DNA of 18,178 bases from Anaerolineae bacterium CG2_30_64_16 (GCA_001871755.1 MNXL01000185.1:1-18178), one strand, 5' to 3'. Positions 6,339 to 13,649 are shown, numbered from the stretch's first letter. Translations and numbers: made by a program. Notes: a model not told the origin generated them from the letters alone.

Positions 6339-7820
6339 ATGCGCCACCGTTTACGCGTTCATCGTCACCGGGTACTGATCGGCGGGTTGCTGTTCTTGCT
6401 GGTCTGGCAGGTGGCCGGCTGCGCGGCAAAGCCGACGCCCACGCCGACACCGACGCCAGCTCCTACCGCGACAGCGTTTCCTTCCCTGGCGGCTGAGTCG
6501 ACGGCGATCGCCGGCGCCGCACCGAAGGCCACGATCGAGGCCGAACCGACCAGGGACGTGTCGGCATCCACCGCCCAGGCCCCAACGCCTGAGATTTCGC
6601 TGGCTTTACCCGCGGCTGTCCACTATGAAGTGAAGTTGCGGCCAGTCGGCGCGTCCGACGCCTCCATCACCGTGATCACCGGGCAATACCGCGCTGGCGC
6701 CTGGTCACAGGCGGCCCGCGTGGGAATCGATGGCGCGGCCAAACCCGGTGACACGTTGGCGGAAGAGTCGATTATCGTGGCCGGCGCGAGCTACACCCGG
6801 CCCGCCGGAGATGCCACCTGGACCCGCTGGCCGCGCGTCGGGTTCGATGCCGCGTATGGGTTGACCTCGCCGTTTACCGTCCTGCGCCTCTATCCGTTGG
6901 CCGAGCAGCGGACCGCCCGCGTGCTGGAGCCGGCGCCGGGCGCGCCGGAAGCCACCTTCCGCATCCAGACCGTGGTCTCGGCGGCAGGTGTCTGGGGCCT
7001 GCTGATGGCCGGCGTCGCGGAGCTGGTCCCGGACGCGGAGAGCCGGGCCGCGTTGGAGGCGCAGGTGGCGCCCCTGGCCCTCCAGCAGACGATCACCTAC
7101 TGGGTGGGCGAGGATGGCCGGATCTATCGGGCGGCTGCCACGCTGCTGGCAAACGACGAATCAGGCCAGCCCGCGGCGTGGCTCGAAGTGGTCTGGCGGT
7201 TCTGGGCCTACGACGACCCGCGCATCGCGATCGCCCCGCCGGCCGATTTCCGCGACGCCCCGGGCCCAGCCACGACGGGCCAGCCGCTCCCCACCGCGCG
7301 GCCCCCGCAGACTCCCGGCGAAGGCAACAACCTGATCGTCCGCGTCTTCTCGTCCCCAGGCATCCCGGCCGACAACCTGGCCGTGACCGTCTACCCGGCC
7401 GGCGAGGCGCGGCAACCGGTGGACTGGCGCAGCGAGTCCGAGGCGAAATTCAAGCTGCCGCCCGGCAGCTACGACGTGCTGGTGCAAATGGACTATGCGC
7501 AGGAATGGCTGCGGGACGTCAAGGTGAACGACGGCGGGGCCGTCAGCCGGGAGGTCGTCTTCGACTTCGGCACGCTGAACCTGTCGGTCACCCTGAACGG
7601 CGCGACGATCCCGGTGGACATCGTCACCTACCCGGCCGGCGACCGCCAGAACTGGGTCGATTGGCGCTCCGACAACCCGGCGACCATCCGCCTGCGCGCC
7701 GGCGCCTACGACGTGGAGATCGCGTACGCGGATTTCGCCAAGACATACACGGTGACGGGGTTGGTGGTGCGGACGGGGGAAGTGGTGGAACGGACGGTAG
7801 AAGTGGGTGTTGGGGATTAG
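6339..7820 (+). CDS. LppX/LprG-like lipoprotein with two C-terminal beta repeats
   Basis: A 493-aa exported lipoprotein of unknown function. It has a basic N terminus, a hydrophobic helix and a lipobox VAGC (Cys28), then a Pro-Thr linker (about 31-46). The middle (about 93-315) resembles the LppX/LprAFG-like fold: an opening beta strand VHYEVKLRP, a TWTRW segment, and a closing pattern TYWVGEDGRIYRA...YDDPRIAIAPP. The C terminus (about 330-490) has two related repeats of about 80 aa, each with YPAG, DWRS and G(S/A)YDV, probably beta-sandwiches. Family members of this fold bind lipids, but that role is only inferred. The TAG stop lies inside a heptamer array. AGGAG upstream fixes the start. 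Confidence 0.8.
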   Translation: MRHRLRVHRHRVLIGGLLFLLVWQVAGCAAKPTPTPTPTPAPTATAFPSLAAESTAIAGAAPKATIEAEPTRDVSASTAQAPTPEISLALPAAVHYEVKLRPVGASDASITVITGQYRAGAWSQAARVGIDGAAKPGDTLAEESIIVAGASYTRPAGDATWTRWPRVGFDAAYGLTSPFTVLRLYPLAEQRTARVLEPAPGAPEATFRIQTVVSAAGVWGLLMAGVAELVPDAESRAALEAQVAPLALQQTITYWVGEDGRIYRAAATLLANDESGQPAAWLEVVWRFWAYDDPRIAIAPPADFRDAPGPATTGQPLPTARPPQTPGEGNNLIVRVFSSPGIPADNLAVTVYPAGEARQPVDWRSESEAKFKLPPGSYDVLVQMDYAQEWLRDVKVNDGGAVSREVVFDFGTLNLSVTLNGATIPVDIVTYPAGDRQNWVDWRSDNPATIRLRAGAYDVEIAYADFAKTYTVTGLVVRTGEVVERTVEVGVGD

Positions 7821-7860
7821 GGATTGGGTATTGGGGATTGGGGATTGGGGATTAGGGATT
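7812..7860. repeat. Seven-unit GGGGATT heptamer array
   Basis: Seven exact 7-nt steps: GGGGATT, AGGGATT, GGGTATT, GGGGATT three times, AGGGATT. The lipoprotein stop TAG (7818-7820) is made by the first two units. In the opposite direction the HD-gene fragment reads into the array and meets TAA (7854-7852). The array ends exactly where that fragment begins (7861). Confidence 0.92.
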
Positions 7861-7953
7861 GGCGCGGGCGGTCGCGGTGTAGAGCCGCTCGGGGATGCGG
7901 TCGAGCTTGTAGACGAACTCGTGCCCGGGGGTGTCGTGGCGGCCGAGAGACCG
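7861..7953 (-). pseudogene. Fragment of an HD-hydrolase gene (3' end)
   Basis: The minus strand encodes ...LGRHDTPGHEFVYKLDRIP and ERLYTATARA, matching the C terminus of the intact HD hydrolase at 10797-11450. About 65 nt (7860-7924) are identical to 10868-10932, and similarity then fades with small indels. There is no start, no HD motif, and the frame stops inside the heptamer array. It is a truncated duplicate or the remnant of a paralogue, about 3 kb from the intact copy and in the same orientation. Confidence 0.8.
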
Positions 7954-8018
7954 ACGCAGCCCTTCACGGGCGGCGCTGATGATCGTCCGGGAAACACTAA
8001 TTGTACACAAGCAGAGCG

Positions 8019-8047
8019 TTGACATACAGCAGGAAGTGTGGTATAAG
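8019..8047 (+). promoter_or_regulatory. Promoter of the glycoside hydrolase-propeller pair
   Basis: TTGACA (8019-8024) and TATAAG (8042-8047) are spaced by exactly 17 nt. The leader of about 80 nt contains a perfect 14-bp palindrome GCCCTGCGCAGGGC (8062-8075) and a second small hairpin CGGGT/ACCCG (8075-8079, 8087-8091). These may be an operator or a leader structure. Confidence 0.75.
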
Positions 8048-8132
8048 TAAGTTGTCATTGCGCCCTGCGCAGGGCGGGTACTCCCCACCCGATCCTCTGT
8101 CCAGTAAACACATCCCAATAAGGAGGCCCAAG

Positions 8133-9476
8133 ATGAAGCGTCTATTCTCCCTGTCCCCCCCCCGTCTGTGGCTTGTGCTGGCCCTGGCCGTTGGCCTGAC
8201 CGCTTTTCTCGGCATCTATGTCTTGGAGGGTAGCGCCAACACTCCCGCCGGCCGGCTCTTCGACTCCTACCTGGCGCCCACGCCGCCGCCGGCCACGGCA
8301 AACCCCACGGCTACGCCTGCTCTCGCCACCCGCCCGCCGGCCACACCGCCAGCGGCCGCACCGCCGAAGACCACGCTGACTACCCACACGATCCGCCTGC
8401 CGCTGATGTTGAAGCAGTATCCCTGGCAGCTTGCCTATGGCTGGAAAGGGGTTGGTGATCCTGGCCAGTTGGACGCGCATCCCAGTGATGGTTTCTGGGG
8501 CATCTATCCGGACTGGTGGTACAACTGGGGCGGTGAGGGGTCGTACACGGCTAAGAGCGGTAGTCGCACCATGGCCGAGACCCTGGCCGACCTTGAAGCT
8601 GGGCTGCAGGACCCGCGGTACGCGCCGATGATCTGGTGCCCGCACGACGTGAAATCTGATCAACCTACGCCGGAAGAGGCGGCCAACCTGGCGCGGCGTT
8701 ACCCCGGTCGCGTCTGGCTGATGTTCAATGAACCCGACAATACGGCCTATCAATGTGGCTACTGGATCAATCAGGATCCAAGGTATCATCCTTTCTTCCA
8801 GTACTCAAACTGGGAAGGTTTGGGAGAATACCTGGCTCAGCAGTATATTCTCTACTACGACGCCATCAAGGCCGCAGATCCCTATTCCCGGCTGTTTGCC
8901 GTGGGGCTGCTCGCGCTGCCCATGCCGACGCTGTCTAATCCCTGGTGGAGAGACGGTGTCCCGGTGTGGAACGCGTTTGTCACTGAGTTGGCCGATCAAG
9001 GTCATACCCTGGACGGCATCGCCATCCACGCATATCCGAACAGTGGAAGCAGTTTTCATCAGAACTGTTTGACCGGACCGGCTGGCTACCTGGATTACGG
9101 GTGTGTCCAGAGAGCGTTGGGCGATGCCCACGGTTTCTTCCAGACCCAGTCGGGCACCGCTGCTAAAACGATCTGGATCACGGAGATCGGCAGCCTGACG
9201 AGCGTGGATCAACAGCCCTGGACCACTACGCGCGATGGGTTCGAGAACCCCATGCTGTCGTGGTTCAGCCAACACATCAGGCCGGGTCAGGATCGCCAGT
9301 ACGTCAACGCGGTCAGTTGGTTCTCCACCCATTACAAGACGGCGACAGAGGACTTCACGGCCAGCAACCTGCTGAACCACTTGCAGCCTGAGCTGAAGCA
9401 GCTTACCGCGGTGGGGCAGGCCTGGCGGGATCGGACTTGCCCTGATTGCGCATGTCCGGGACCGGATTGCCCATGA
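8133..9476 (+). CDS. Exported clan-A glycoside hydrolase (GH128/Glyco_hydro_cc-like)
   Basis: A 447-aa secreted or membrane-anchored TIM-barrel hydrolase that should cleave glycosidic bonds outside the cell. It has an N-terminal hydrophobic helix (about 12-30), a Pro/Ala/Thr linker (about 49-80) and the motif RLPLMLK common on Chloroflexota exported proteins. The catalytic domain has WWYNWG, APMIW, the acid/base site FNEPD (E200), IHAYP (H299) and the nucleophile strand IWITEIGS (E351), the clan GH-A layout. The family resembles Glyco_hydro_cc, which includes beta-1,3-glucanases, but the substrate is not certain. A Cys-rich tail (CPDCACPGPDC) ends the protein. A longer frame opens at 8001, but AGGAGG before ATG 8133 fixes the start. 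The next gene follows after 10 nt. Confidence 0.82.
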   Translation: MKRLFSLSPPRLWLVLALAVGLTAFLGIYVLEGSANTPAGRLFDSYLAPTPPPATANPTATPALATRPPATPPAAAPPKTTLTTHTIRLPLMLKQYPWQLAYGWKGVGDPGQLDAHPSDGFWGIYPDWWYNWGGEGSYTAKSGSRTMAETLADLEAGLQDPRYAPMIWCPHDVKSDQPTPEEAANLARRYPGRVWLMFNEPDNTAYQCGYWINQDPRYHPFFQYSNWEGLGEYLAQQYILYYDAIKAADPYSRLFAVGLLALPMPTLSNPWWRDGVPVWNAFVTELADQGHTLDGIAIHAYPNSGSSFHQNCLTGPAGYLDYGCVQRALGDAHGFFQTQSGTAAKTIWITEIGSLTSVDQQPWTTTRDGFENPMLSWFSQHIRPGQDRQYVNAVSWFSTHYKTATEDFTASNLLNHLQPELKQLTAVGQAWRDRTCPDCACPGPDCP

Positions 9477-9486
9477 GGAGAACATC

Positions 9487-10758
9487 GTGGTGATCCGCAG
9501 ACGTTTCCATGTCCTGGTTGTTGCCGCACTCACTGCTCTGCTGCTGGTTATTCTGAGAACCTGGAGACTGGTCCCCGCGGTATCCTATGCGGGAGATAAT
9601 GGCTTGCCTCAATGCCAGTCCTGGAGTGTGGCTCCTGATCTTTTTGTTTCCCCGGCTTTTGCCCAAGACAGGACCATGTTTTATGAGGGGTATGACTATG
9701 ATCTCGATGAGGTATTCCTCGCCAAAAGCACAGACGGCGGCCTTTCCTGGAGCAGGTCCTTACTATGCAATGAAGCTGTGGCTGACGTCACTTTCTCGCT
9801 GAACTATGTTGGCGATCGCGCGATTTACCTGGGGTTTGTTGATCTCAGCCTGGCGCGCTCGACAGATGGTGGGCAAAGTTGGGCCAGTGTTCTCTCCCCG
9901 GAGGCCAGAGGTGCCCCGTCGCTGGCCGTGGTAGATGCGAAAACCGTTTTCCTGGGCGTGGGTGGCGGGCCGCCCTACCTGTACCCGGAGCAGGGGTTGT
10001 TCTACACTGCTGATGGCGGGGGCATCTGGGCGCGGCTGTACACCGGCGGGGTGACCGACGTGGTTCTTTCGCCGCAGTTCGCCGTGGATCACACGCTGCT
10101 GATCGGCATCGGCGGCTACCACTGGAACGGCGGCATCCTCAAGTCCACCGACGGCGGCCACACCTGGCAGCCCAGCCGCGAGGGTCTGGAATGGGGCTCC
10201 GACGGGGCAACCTTTGATATCACCTTTGCGCCGGGCTATGCCGAAAACCAGACGCTGTTCTGTCTGAGTTGGGATACGTTGTACAGGTCCACCGACGGCG
10301 GCGCGCACTGGGTGCGCCTGGCGAAGGAACTGGTTGACTATCCCAACCCGCCAACTTTCGGTTCGGTCTGGCAGTTCGTGGTTTCACCGCGGTACGCGGT
10401 GGATCAAACACTTTGGCTGTGGGGGGTTCACGAAGGCCGGGGGATCTCCACCGATGGTGGCGCTACCTGGCGCCGGCTGCCCTACCCGGTCAACCCAATT
10501 GCCGCGGGTGAGTATTGCCTGCCGGGGGGCAGTTGCGGTGTGGAGCTTTTCGGCTACTTCTGGGATGATAAGGGGGACTACGTCTACAAGTCGTTCGACG
10601 GCGGCCAGACCTGGCACTGCCTGGAGGATGATGTGGCGCCGGTCACGCCCACGCCCGAACCGCCGCCCGTGCCGGAGATCCCCGAGGCGGCGACGTGGCT
10701 GCTGCTGACCGGGGGGCTGGCCGGGCTGGGCGGATATCTGTGGTGGAAGAGGCGGTAA
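9487..10758 (+). CDS. Asp-box (BNR/sortilin-like) beta-propeller with PEP-CTERM-like tail
   Basis: A 423-aa exported beta-propeller. The N terminus is a basic stretch and hydrophobic helix. Seven Asp-box motifs of the form S/T-x-D-G-G-x-x-W follow (for example KSTDGGLSW, RSTDGGQSW, KSTDGGHTW, ISTDGGATW, KSFDGGQTW), often preceded by the strand pattern SP.(F/Y)A.D.T. Such propellers occur in sialidase-like and sortilin-like proteins and often bind or process glycans. The C terminus has a Pro-rich spacer, then PEIPEAATW, a hydrophobic helix and WWKRR, like a PEP-CTERM/exosortase sorting signal. The start is GTG 9487, with GAGGAG (9475-9480) overlapping the previous stop; the two genes form an operon. 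Confidence 0.82.
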   Translation: MVIRRRFHVLVVAALTALLLVILRTWRLVPAVSYAGDNGLPQCQSWSVAPDLFVSPAFAQDRTMFYEGYDYDLDEVFLAKSTDGGLSWSRSLLCNEAVADVTFSLNYVGDRAIYLGFVDLSLARSTDGGQSWASVLSPEARGAPSLAVVDAKTVFLGVGGGPPYLYPEQGLFYTADGGGIWARLYTGGVTDVVLSPQFAVDHTLLIGIGGYHWNGGILKSTDGGHTWQPSREGLEWGSDGATFDITFAPGYAENQTLFCLSWDTLYRSTDGGAHWVRLAKELVDYPNPPTFGSVWQFVVSPRYAVDQTLWLWGVHEGRGISTDGGATWRRLPYPVNPIAAGEYCLPGGSCGVELFGYFWDDKGDYVYKSFDGGQTWHCLEDDVAPVTPTPEPPPVPEIPEAATWLLLTGGLAGLGGYLWWKRR

Positions 10759-10796
10759 CGGGCCTTGACACAACACACCCTGCGCCTTGGCCCGGC

Positions 10797-11450
10797 TCAC
10801 TGGCCCGGCATCTCCTTATCGAGCCGCTCGAAGAACGCGCGCATGAATGTCTGGCGTTCCGCGGTGATGGCGCGGGCGGTCGCGGTGTAGAGCCGCTCGG
10901 GGATGCGGTCGAGCTTGTAGACGAACTCGTGCACCGGGGTATAGTCGTTGCCAAGACGTTTGGGCGTATCGTTGGCATCGCCGCGTTCCGTAGCGATCTC
11001 GCGCCAGGGGACCCGCCAGAGCGGCGTACCTCGTGCACCGGCGTAGGCGAAGACGCGCGCGATCCCGATGGCGCCAATGGCGTCCAGTTTGTCCGCGTCG
11101 GAGAGGGTCTGCGCCTCCAGCGTACGCGGCTCCGGTTCGGCGCGAAAGCGGTGCGCCTCGATGGCATGAACGACAGCCTCCACAAACGCCGGCGGTTGGT
11201 CAGCCAGGATCTCGTGAGCGATCGCCGCGCCGCGCAGATGGTGATCGTGACGCCCCTCGCCTTCGCCGACGTCATGCAACAACGCGGCCGTGCGCACCAC
11301 GGCCAGGTCCGCGCCCTCGGCCTCCGCGATCCGCTCGGCGAGCTTCAGCACGCGCAGCACGTGGTCGAAGTCATGCCCGCCGCCGCGGTCGCCGCCGGCC
11401 CGTTCGTAGAGGGCACGGGCAAATGAGACGGTCATCGCTGTGTTGGTCAT
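10797..11450 (-). CDS. HD-domain metal-dependent phosphohydrolase
   Basis: A 217-aa cytoplasmic HD-superfamily hydrolase. Metal ligands are visible as H26 (GGHDFDHV), H59-D60 (ALLHDVGEGEG) and a late Asp (SDADKLDAIG, about 118-120). This is the general single-domain HD phosphohydrolase pattern, and the true substrate is unknown. The C terminus (HEFVYKLDRIP, ERLYTATARA) is copied as a fragment at 7861. ATG 11450 lacks a clear ribosome site at normal distance, so the start could be ATG 11435. It lies 10 nt after the PIN gene stop and may be cotranscribed with the toxin-antitoxin-like pair. It converges with the propeller gene. Confidence 0.88.
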   Translation of the reverse strand: MTNTAMTVSFARALYERAGGDRGGGHDFDHVLRVLKLAERIAEAEGADLAVVRTAALLHDVGEGEGRHDHHLRGAAIAHEILADQPPAFVEAVVHAIEAHRFRAEPEPRTLEAQTLSDADKLDAIGAIGIARVFAYAGARGTPLWRVPWREIATERGDANDTPKRLGNDYTPVHEFVYKLDRIPERLYTATARAITAERQTFMRAFFERLDKEMPGQ

Positions 11451-11460
11451 CGAAGTGCGG

Positions 11461-11952
11461 CTAGCCTATCTCCCCTTCGTCTCGCAACACCCGCCTGCAA
11501 AGCGCAGCGCTCACGCGAAAACCAGCGACCTCGCGCAATTCGTCCAGGTAGGGCTTGATTGCGCTGATAAGTCCTTTATGTTTGGCTTCAACGAGGACAC
11601 CAATCAGACCTGTGTAGCGTAATTCCAGATGACGGGCATTCTCGCGGCCGAGGCGCTCGTCCATCAGAAGCAATTCGGCATCCACCTCCAAAGTCAGGAC
11701 GATGGACTCTGCTTCCCCTGCGTCCAGTTCTTGCCGCAAGGCGCGTACGAGTGGCCGGTTTGTAACTGTTCGCGTTTTGATCCAGGGGGCGGTCCGGACT
11801 TCATCTGCGCCTGGCTGCCCGGCTCCCTGGACGACAACTTCGTCCCATACTGCCTCGGGGATGGTCACTTCGGCGTAGAGCTGGCGAAGCAGGTCCAGTT
11901 TCCCTATACGGGCGAGATTGATGAGCGCGGAGGCATTGCTGATGATGCTCAC
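11461..11952 (-). CDS. DUF3368 (PIN-like) protein, putative toxin
   Basis: A 163-aa PIN-like protein of the DUF3368/COG2405 type, predicted to be an RNA-cleaving toxin. Visible motifs are SNASALINLARIGKLDLL at the N terminus, IPEAVWDEV, LDAGEAESI (acidic residues about 77-82) and LLLMDERLGR (D98). The first PIN acidic position is Asn here, which is common in this family, so activity is uncertain. An upstream reading of the frame exists, but GTG 11952 is chosen because it overlaps the TGA of the UPF0175 gene (GTGA, 4 nt), a classic toxin-antitoxin junction. The HD hydrolase follows after 10 nt. Confidence 0.85.
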   Translation of the reverse strand: MSIISNASALINLARIGKLDLLRQLYAEVTIPEAVWDEVVVQGAGQPGADEVRTAPWIKTRTVTNRPLVRALRQELDAGEAESIVLTLEVDAELLLMDERLGRENARHLELRYTGLIGVLVEAKHKGLISAIKPYLDELREVAGFRVSAALCRRVLRDEGEIG

Positions 11953-12206
11953 AGCCGGCCAAGCTCCTTCAGCACCGCCAGGTCTTCTTCGTACTCCGTG
12001 ATATCGTAGTGGACAGGGATCTCTCTGCTCCCCAGAAGCTGCTGGAAGGCCCACACGGTCATTTCGGCCATCTCACGAGTTTTGCCGAAGGACAGTTTGC
12101 CCTGCTGAAACAGCGAGATGGCCAATTCCCGCCTCAACTCCAGCGGCGTCATCCGGGTGGTATGAATGACCTCACGCGGTATCTCGATGGAAATCACTGA
12201 AGACAT
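11949..12206 (-). CDS. UPF0175 family protein, putative antitoxin
   Basis: An 85-aa UPF0175 (COG2886) protein, the usual partner of DUF3368/PIN toxins. The sequence has the family layout: a short N-terminal strand (ISIEIPREV), the block ELRRELAISLFQQGKLSFGKTREMA resembling a helix-turn-helix, and an acidic C terminus (YDITEYEEDL). It probably neutralises the downstream PIN protein and may bind the promoter. AGGAGG (12214-12219) lies 7 nt before ATG 12206. A TATAAT at 12250-12245 on the minus strand may be its -10 box, though it also lies inside a possible small ORF. Confidence 0.88.
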   Translation of the reverse strand: MSSVISIEIPREVIHTTRMTPLELRRELAISLFQQGKLSFGKTREMAEMTVWAFQQLLGSREIPVHYDITEYEEDLAVLKELGRL

Positions 12207-12307
12207 CGGGTAACCTCCTCTTCGATCAATTCGTCCGTAGCCAGATTATACCTCTGTCGCTGATACTCCGCGAATGCCACTGAAGTCTTGACTCCGCTCG
12301 CTGGCAT
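12194..12307 (-). CDS. Possible 37-aa ORF overlapping the antitoxin start
   Basis: A 37-codon ORF (MPASGVKTSVAFAEYQRQRY..., ending in the acidic DELIEEEVTRCLQ) whose last 13 nt overlap the UPF0175 start. Its composition is protein-like and its Glu codons contain the antitoxin ribosome site, which suggests coupling. It has only a weak ribosome site and matches no family I recognise. It may be the tail of a degraded upstream gene. The TATAAT at 12250-12245 encodes Tyr-Asn within it, so both cannot be fully right. Confidence 0.3.
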   Translation of the reverse strand: MPASGVKTSVAFAEYQRQRYNLATDELIEEEVTRCLQ

Positions 12308-12343
12308 GAGATGCGCCTGTCAGTGAGATCAGGCGCTTGCCTT

Positions 12344-12379
12344 GAGTTCCCTGAGTTCCCTCAGTTCCTTCAGTTCCCT
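12344..12379. repeat. Four-unit 9-nt array at the flippase-like gene end
   Basis: GAGTTCCCT (12344-12352), GAGTTCCCT, CAGTTCCTT and CAGTTCCCT (to 12379). On the coding strand of the flippase-like gene the unit is AGGGAACTG, and the first unit helps form the TAG stop (12378-12380). It is the only 9-nt period among the stop-linked arrays. Confidence 0.88.
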
Positions 12380-13343
12380 ACCTCTCTCGTTCCCCCGTAT
12401 TTCTGCGCCCCCGCAGCCAGAAGAAGCCACCCGGCAGGCTACCCAGATATTGCACCACCTGCATCAACAGCGACACGGCCAGGGCGTGATCCTGGGGTAC
12501 GCCGACCAGGCTGAAGAAGAACGGGTACGCGTTTTGGCTCAGACCGAGCCCGCCGATGGAAATCGGGATCGTCAGCACCAGGGCGATCAGCGGGTTGAAC
12601 ATGAAGATGGCGGTCAAGGGCATCAGCCCGCCCATCGCCTGCGACAGGAACCAGTTAGTGAAGGTGGTGCAGACGATGCCGACCAGCGCGACGCCGAACG
12701 CCAGGGCGAGCGCGGCGTAGCGGAACCGGTAGGCATTGAACGCGTCCGAGATCTTCCCCCACAACGGCGCCAACGGCGCGAGCCAGCGCCAGGCGAAAAG
12801 CCGTGCGATCAGACCGCGCAACCGGCGGCTCAGCAGCACCGCAAAACCCAGCCCCACCACGATCAACGCGACGACCGCCACCCACTCCACCTGTTGCAGA
12901 TCGGCCCGGCCGGTCACGTTGACCGCGACGATGGCGGCCACCGCGGCGGTGCTCATATAGGCGATCAACCCGATGATGCGGTCCACGATCACCGAGACCG
13001 CCGCGTCCGCGGTGCGGTCGGTGTAGCGGGCCAGGCCATAGCCGCGCATCACGTCCCCGCCCACGTTGGCCGGCAGAAAGTTGTTGAAGAAAAAGCCGAT
13101 GAACAGGAATTCCAGCAGCGCGCGGAACGGCACGTGGACCCCCTGGGCGCGCAGCAACAGTTGCCACTTGACCCCGTTGACCGTGATCGCGATCAGATAG
13201 AGCGCCAGCGCGGCGCCGAATAGCCACAAATTCGCTGAGGCAAGCTGCCTGCTCACCTCGGCCAGATTCACCCGGCTGAAGACCCACGCGATCAGCCCGA
13301 CGCTGATGACGATCTTCAGGATGTTGATGAGTTTGTCGCGCAC
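12378..13343 (-). CDS. YbhN/LPG-synthase TM-like (flippase-like) membrane protein
   Basis: A 321-aa polytopic inner-membrane protein of the lysylphosphatidylglycerol-synthase TM region/YbhN (COG0392) family, with about eight hydrophobic helices. Family hallmarks are FFFNNFLPANVGGDVMRGYG (about 84-103) and the late IPISIGGLGLSQNAYPF. Relatives act in lipid or glycolipid translocation, and its neighbour is a glycosyltransferase, so a role in envelope glycolipid assembly is plausible. A longer frame opens at 13514, but it would be made of repeat DNA; GTG 13343 is chosen because GGGAG (13351-13355) sits 7 nt before it. Its stop merges with a 9-nt array. Confidence 0.85.
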   Translation of the reverse strand: MRDKLINILKIVISVGLIAWVFSRVNLAEVSRQLASANLWLFGAALALYLIAITVNGVKWQLLLRAQGVHVPFRALLEFLFIGFFFNNFLPANVGGDVMRGYGLARYTDRTADAAVSVIVDRIIGLIAYMSTAAVAAIVAVNVTGRADLQQVEWVAVVALIVVGLGFAVLLSRRLRGLIARLFAWRWLAPLAPLWGKISDAFNAYRFRYAALALAFGVALVGIVCTTFTNWFLSQAMGGLMPLTAIFMFNPLIALVLTIPISIGGLGLSQNAYPFFFSLVGVPQDHALAVSLLMQVVQYLGSLPGGFFWLRGRRNTGERER

Positions 13344-13368
13344 AGAGATGCTCCCGGGGTAGAGATGA

Positions 13369-13452
13369 AAACCGTGAAGCGTGGAGCGTGGAGCGTGAAG
13401 CGTAACGAGTAAAGCGTATTTCGTATTTCGTATTGCGTGTTGCGTTTCTCGT
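13369..13452. repeat. Twelve-unit heptamer array upstream of the flippase-like gene
   Basis: Twelve consecutive 7-nt units ending in CGT or AGT: AAACCGT, GAAGCGT, GGAGCGT twice, GAAGCGT, AACGAGT, AAAGCGT, ATTTCGT twice, ATTGCGT, GTTGCGT, TTCTCGT. The first half is the inverted counterpart of the array at 13601-13649. The units drift in sequence but the period never slips. Confidence 0.9.
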
Positions 13453-13500
13453 TTGGGTGCAGTTACGCTTATCTTGCACCAGCGTATCGCCCATTTTTCA

Positions 13501-13567
13501 GCCACAAATTGCATGAATTTTCACCAATTCTGCGCCTATTTTCGTGCCAATTCGTGCAATTCGTGGC
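13501..13567. repeat. 19-bp inverted repeat in the centre of the intergenic block
   Basis: GCCACAAATTGCATGAATT (13501-13519) pairs with AATTCGTGCAATTCGTGGC (13549-13567) at 17 of 19 Watson-Crick positions plus one G-T. The right arm is itself made of two AATTCGTG units. It lies midway between two mutually inverted heptamer arrays. Confidence 0.75.
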
Positions 13568-13600
13568 GAAATCGCTACCGAATAGATGAGAGCGATTACA

Positions 13601-13649
13601 CCCTTCTCGTTTCACGTTTTCCGCTCCACGCTTCACGCTCTACGCTTCA
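13601..13649. repeat. Seven-unit heptamer array at the glycosyltransferase 3' end
   Basis: On the minus strand the units are TGAAGCG, TAGAGCG, TGAAGCG, TGGAGCG, GAAAACG, TGAAACG, AGAAGGG. The first three letters of the first unit are the TGA stop codon of the glycosyltransferase. The later units are degenerate. Confidence 0.85.

Noticed and set aside
11461..11952. Calling the PIN-like protein inactive because the first Asp is Asn
   Set aside because: Many DUF3368 proteins have Asn there, so the change alone does not show loss of function.
12378..13223. Long plus-strand frames opposite membrane and FAD genes (for example 12342-13223)
   Set aside because: They are His/Gln/Arg-rich mirror frames of GC-rich genes with no motifs or ribosome sites.
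13344..13514. N-terminal extension of the flippase-like protein
   Set aside because: The extra residues are translated repeat DNA, and a GTG with a good ribosome site lies at the start of the first membrane helix.
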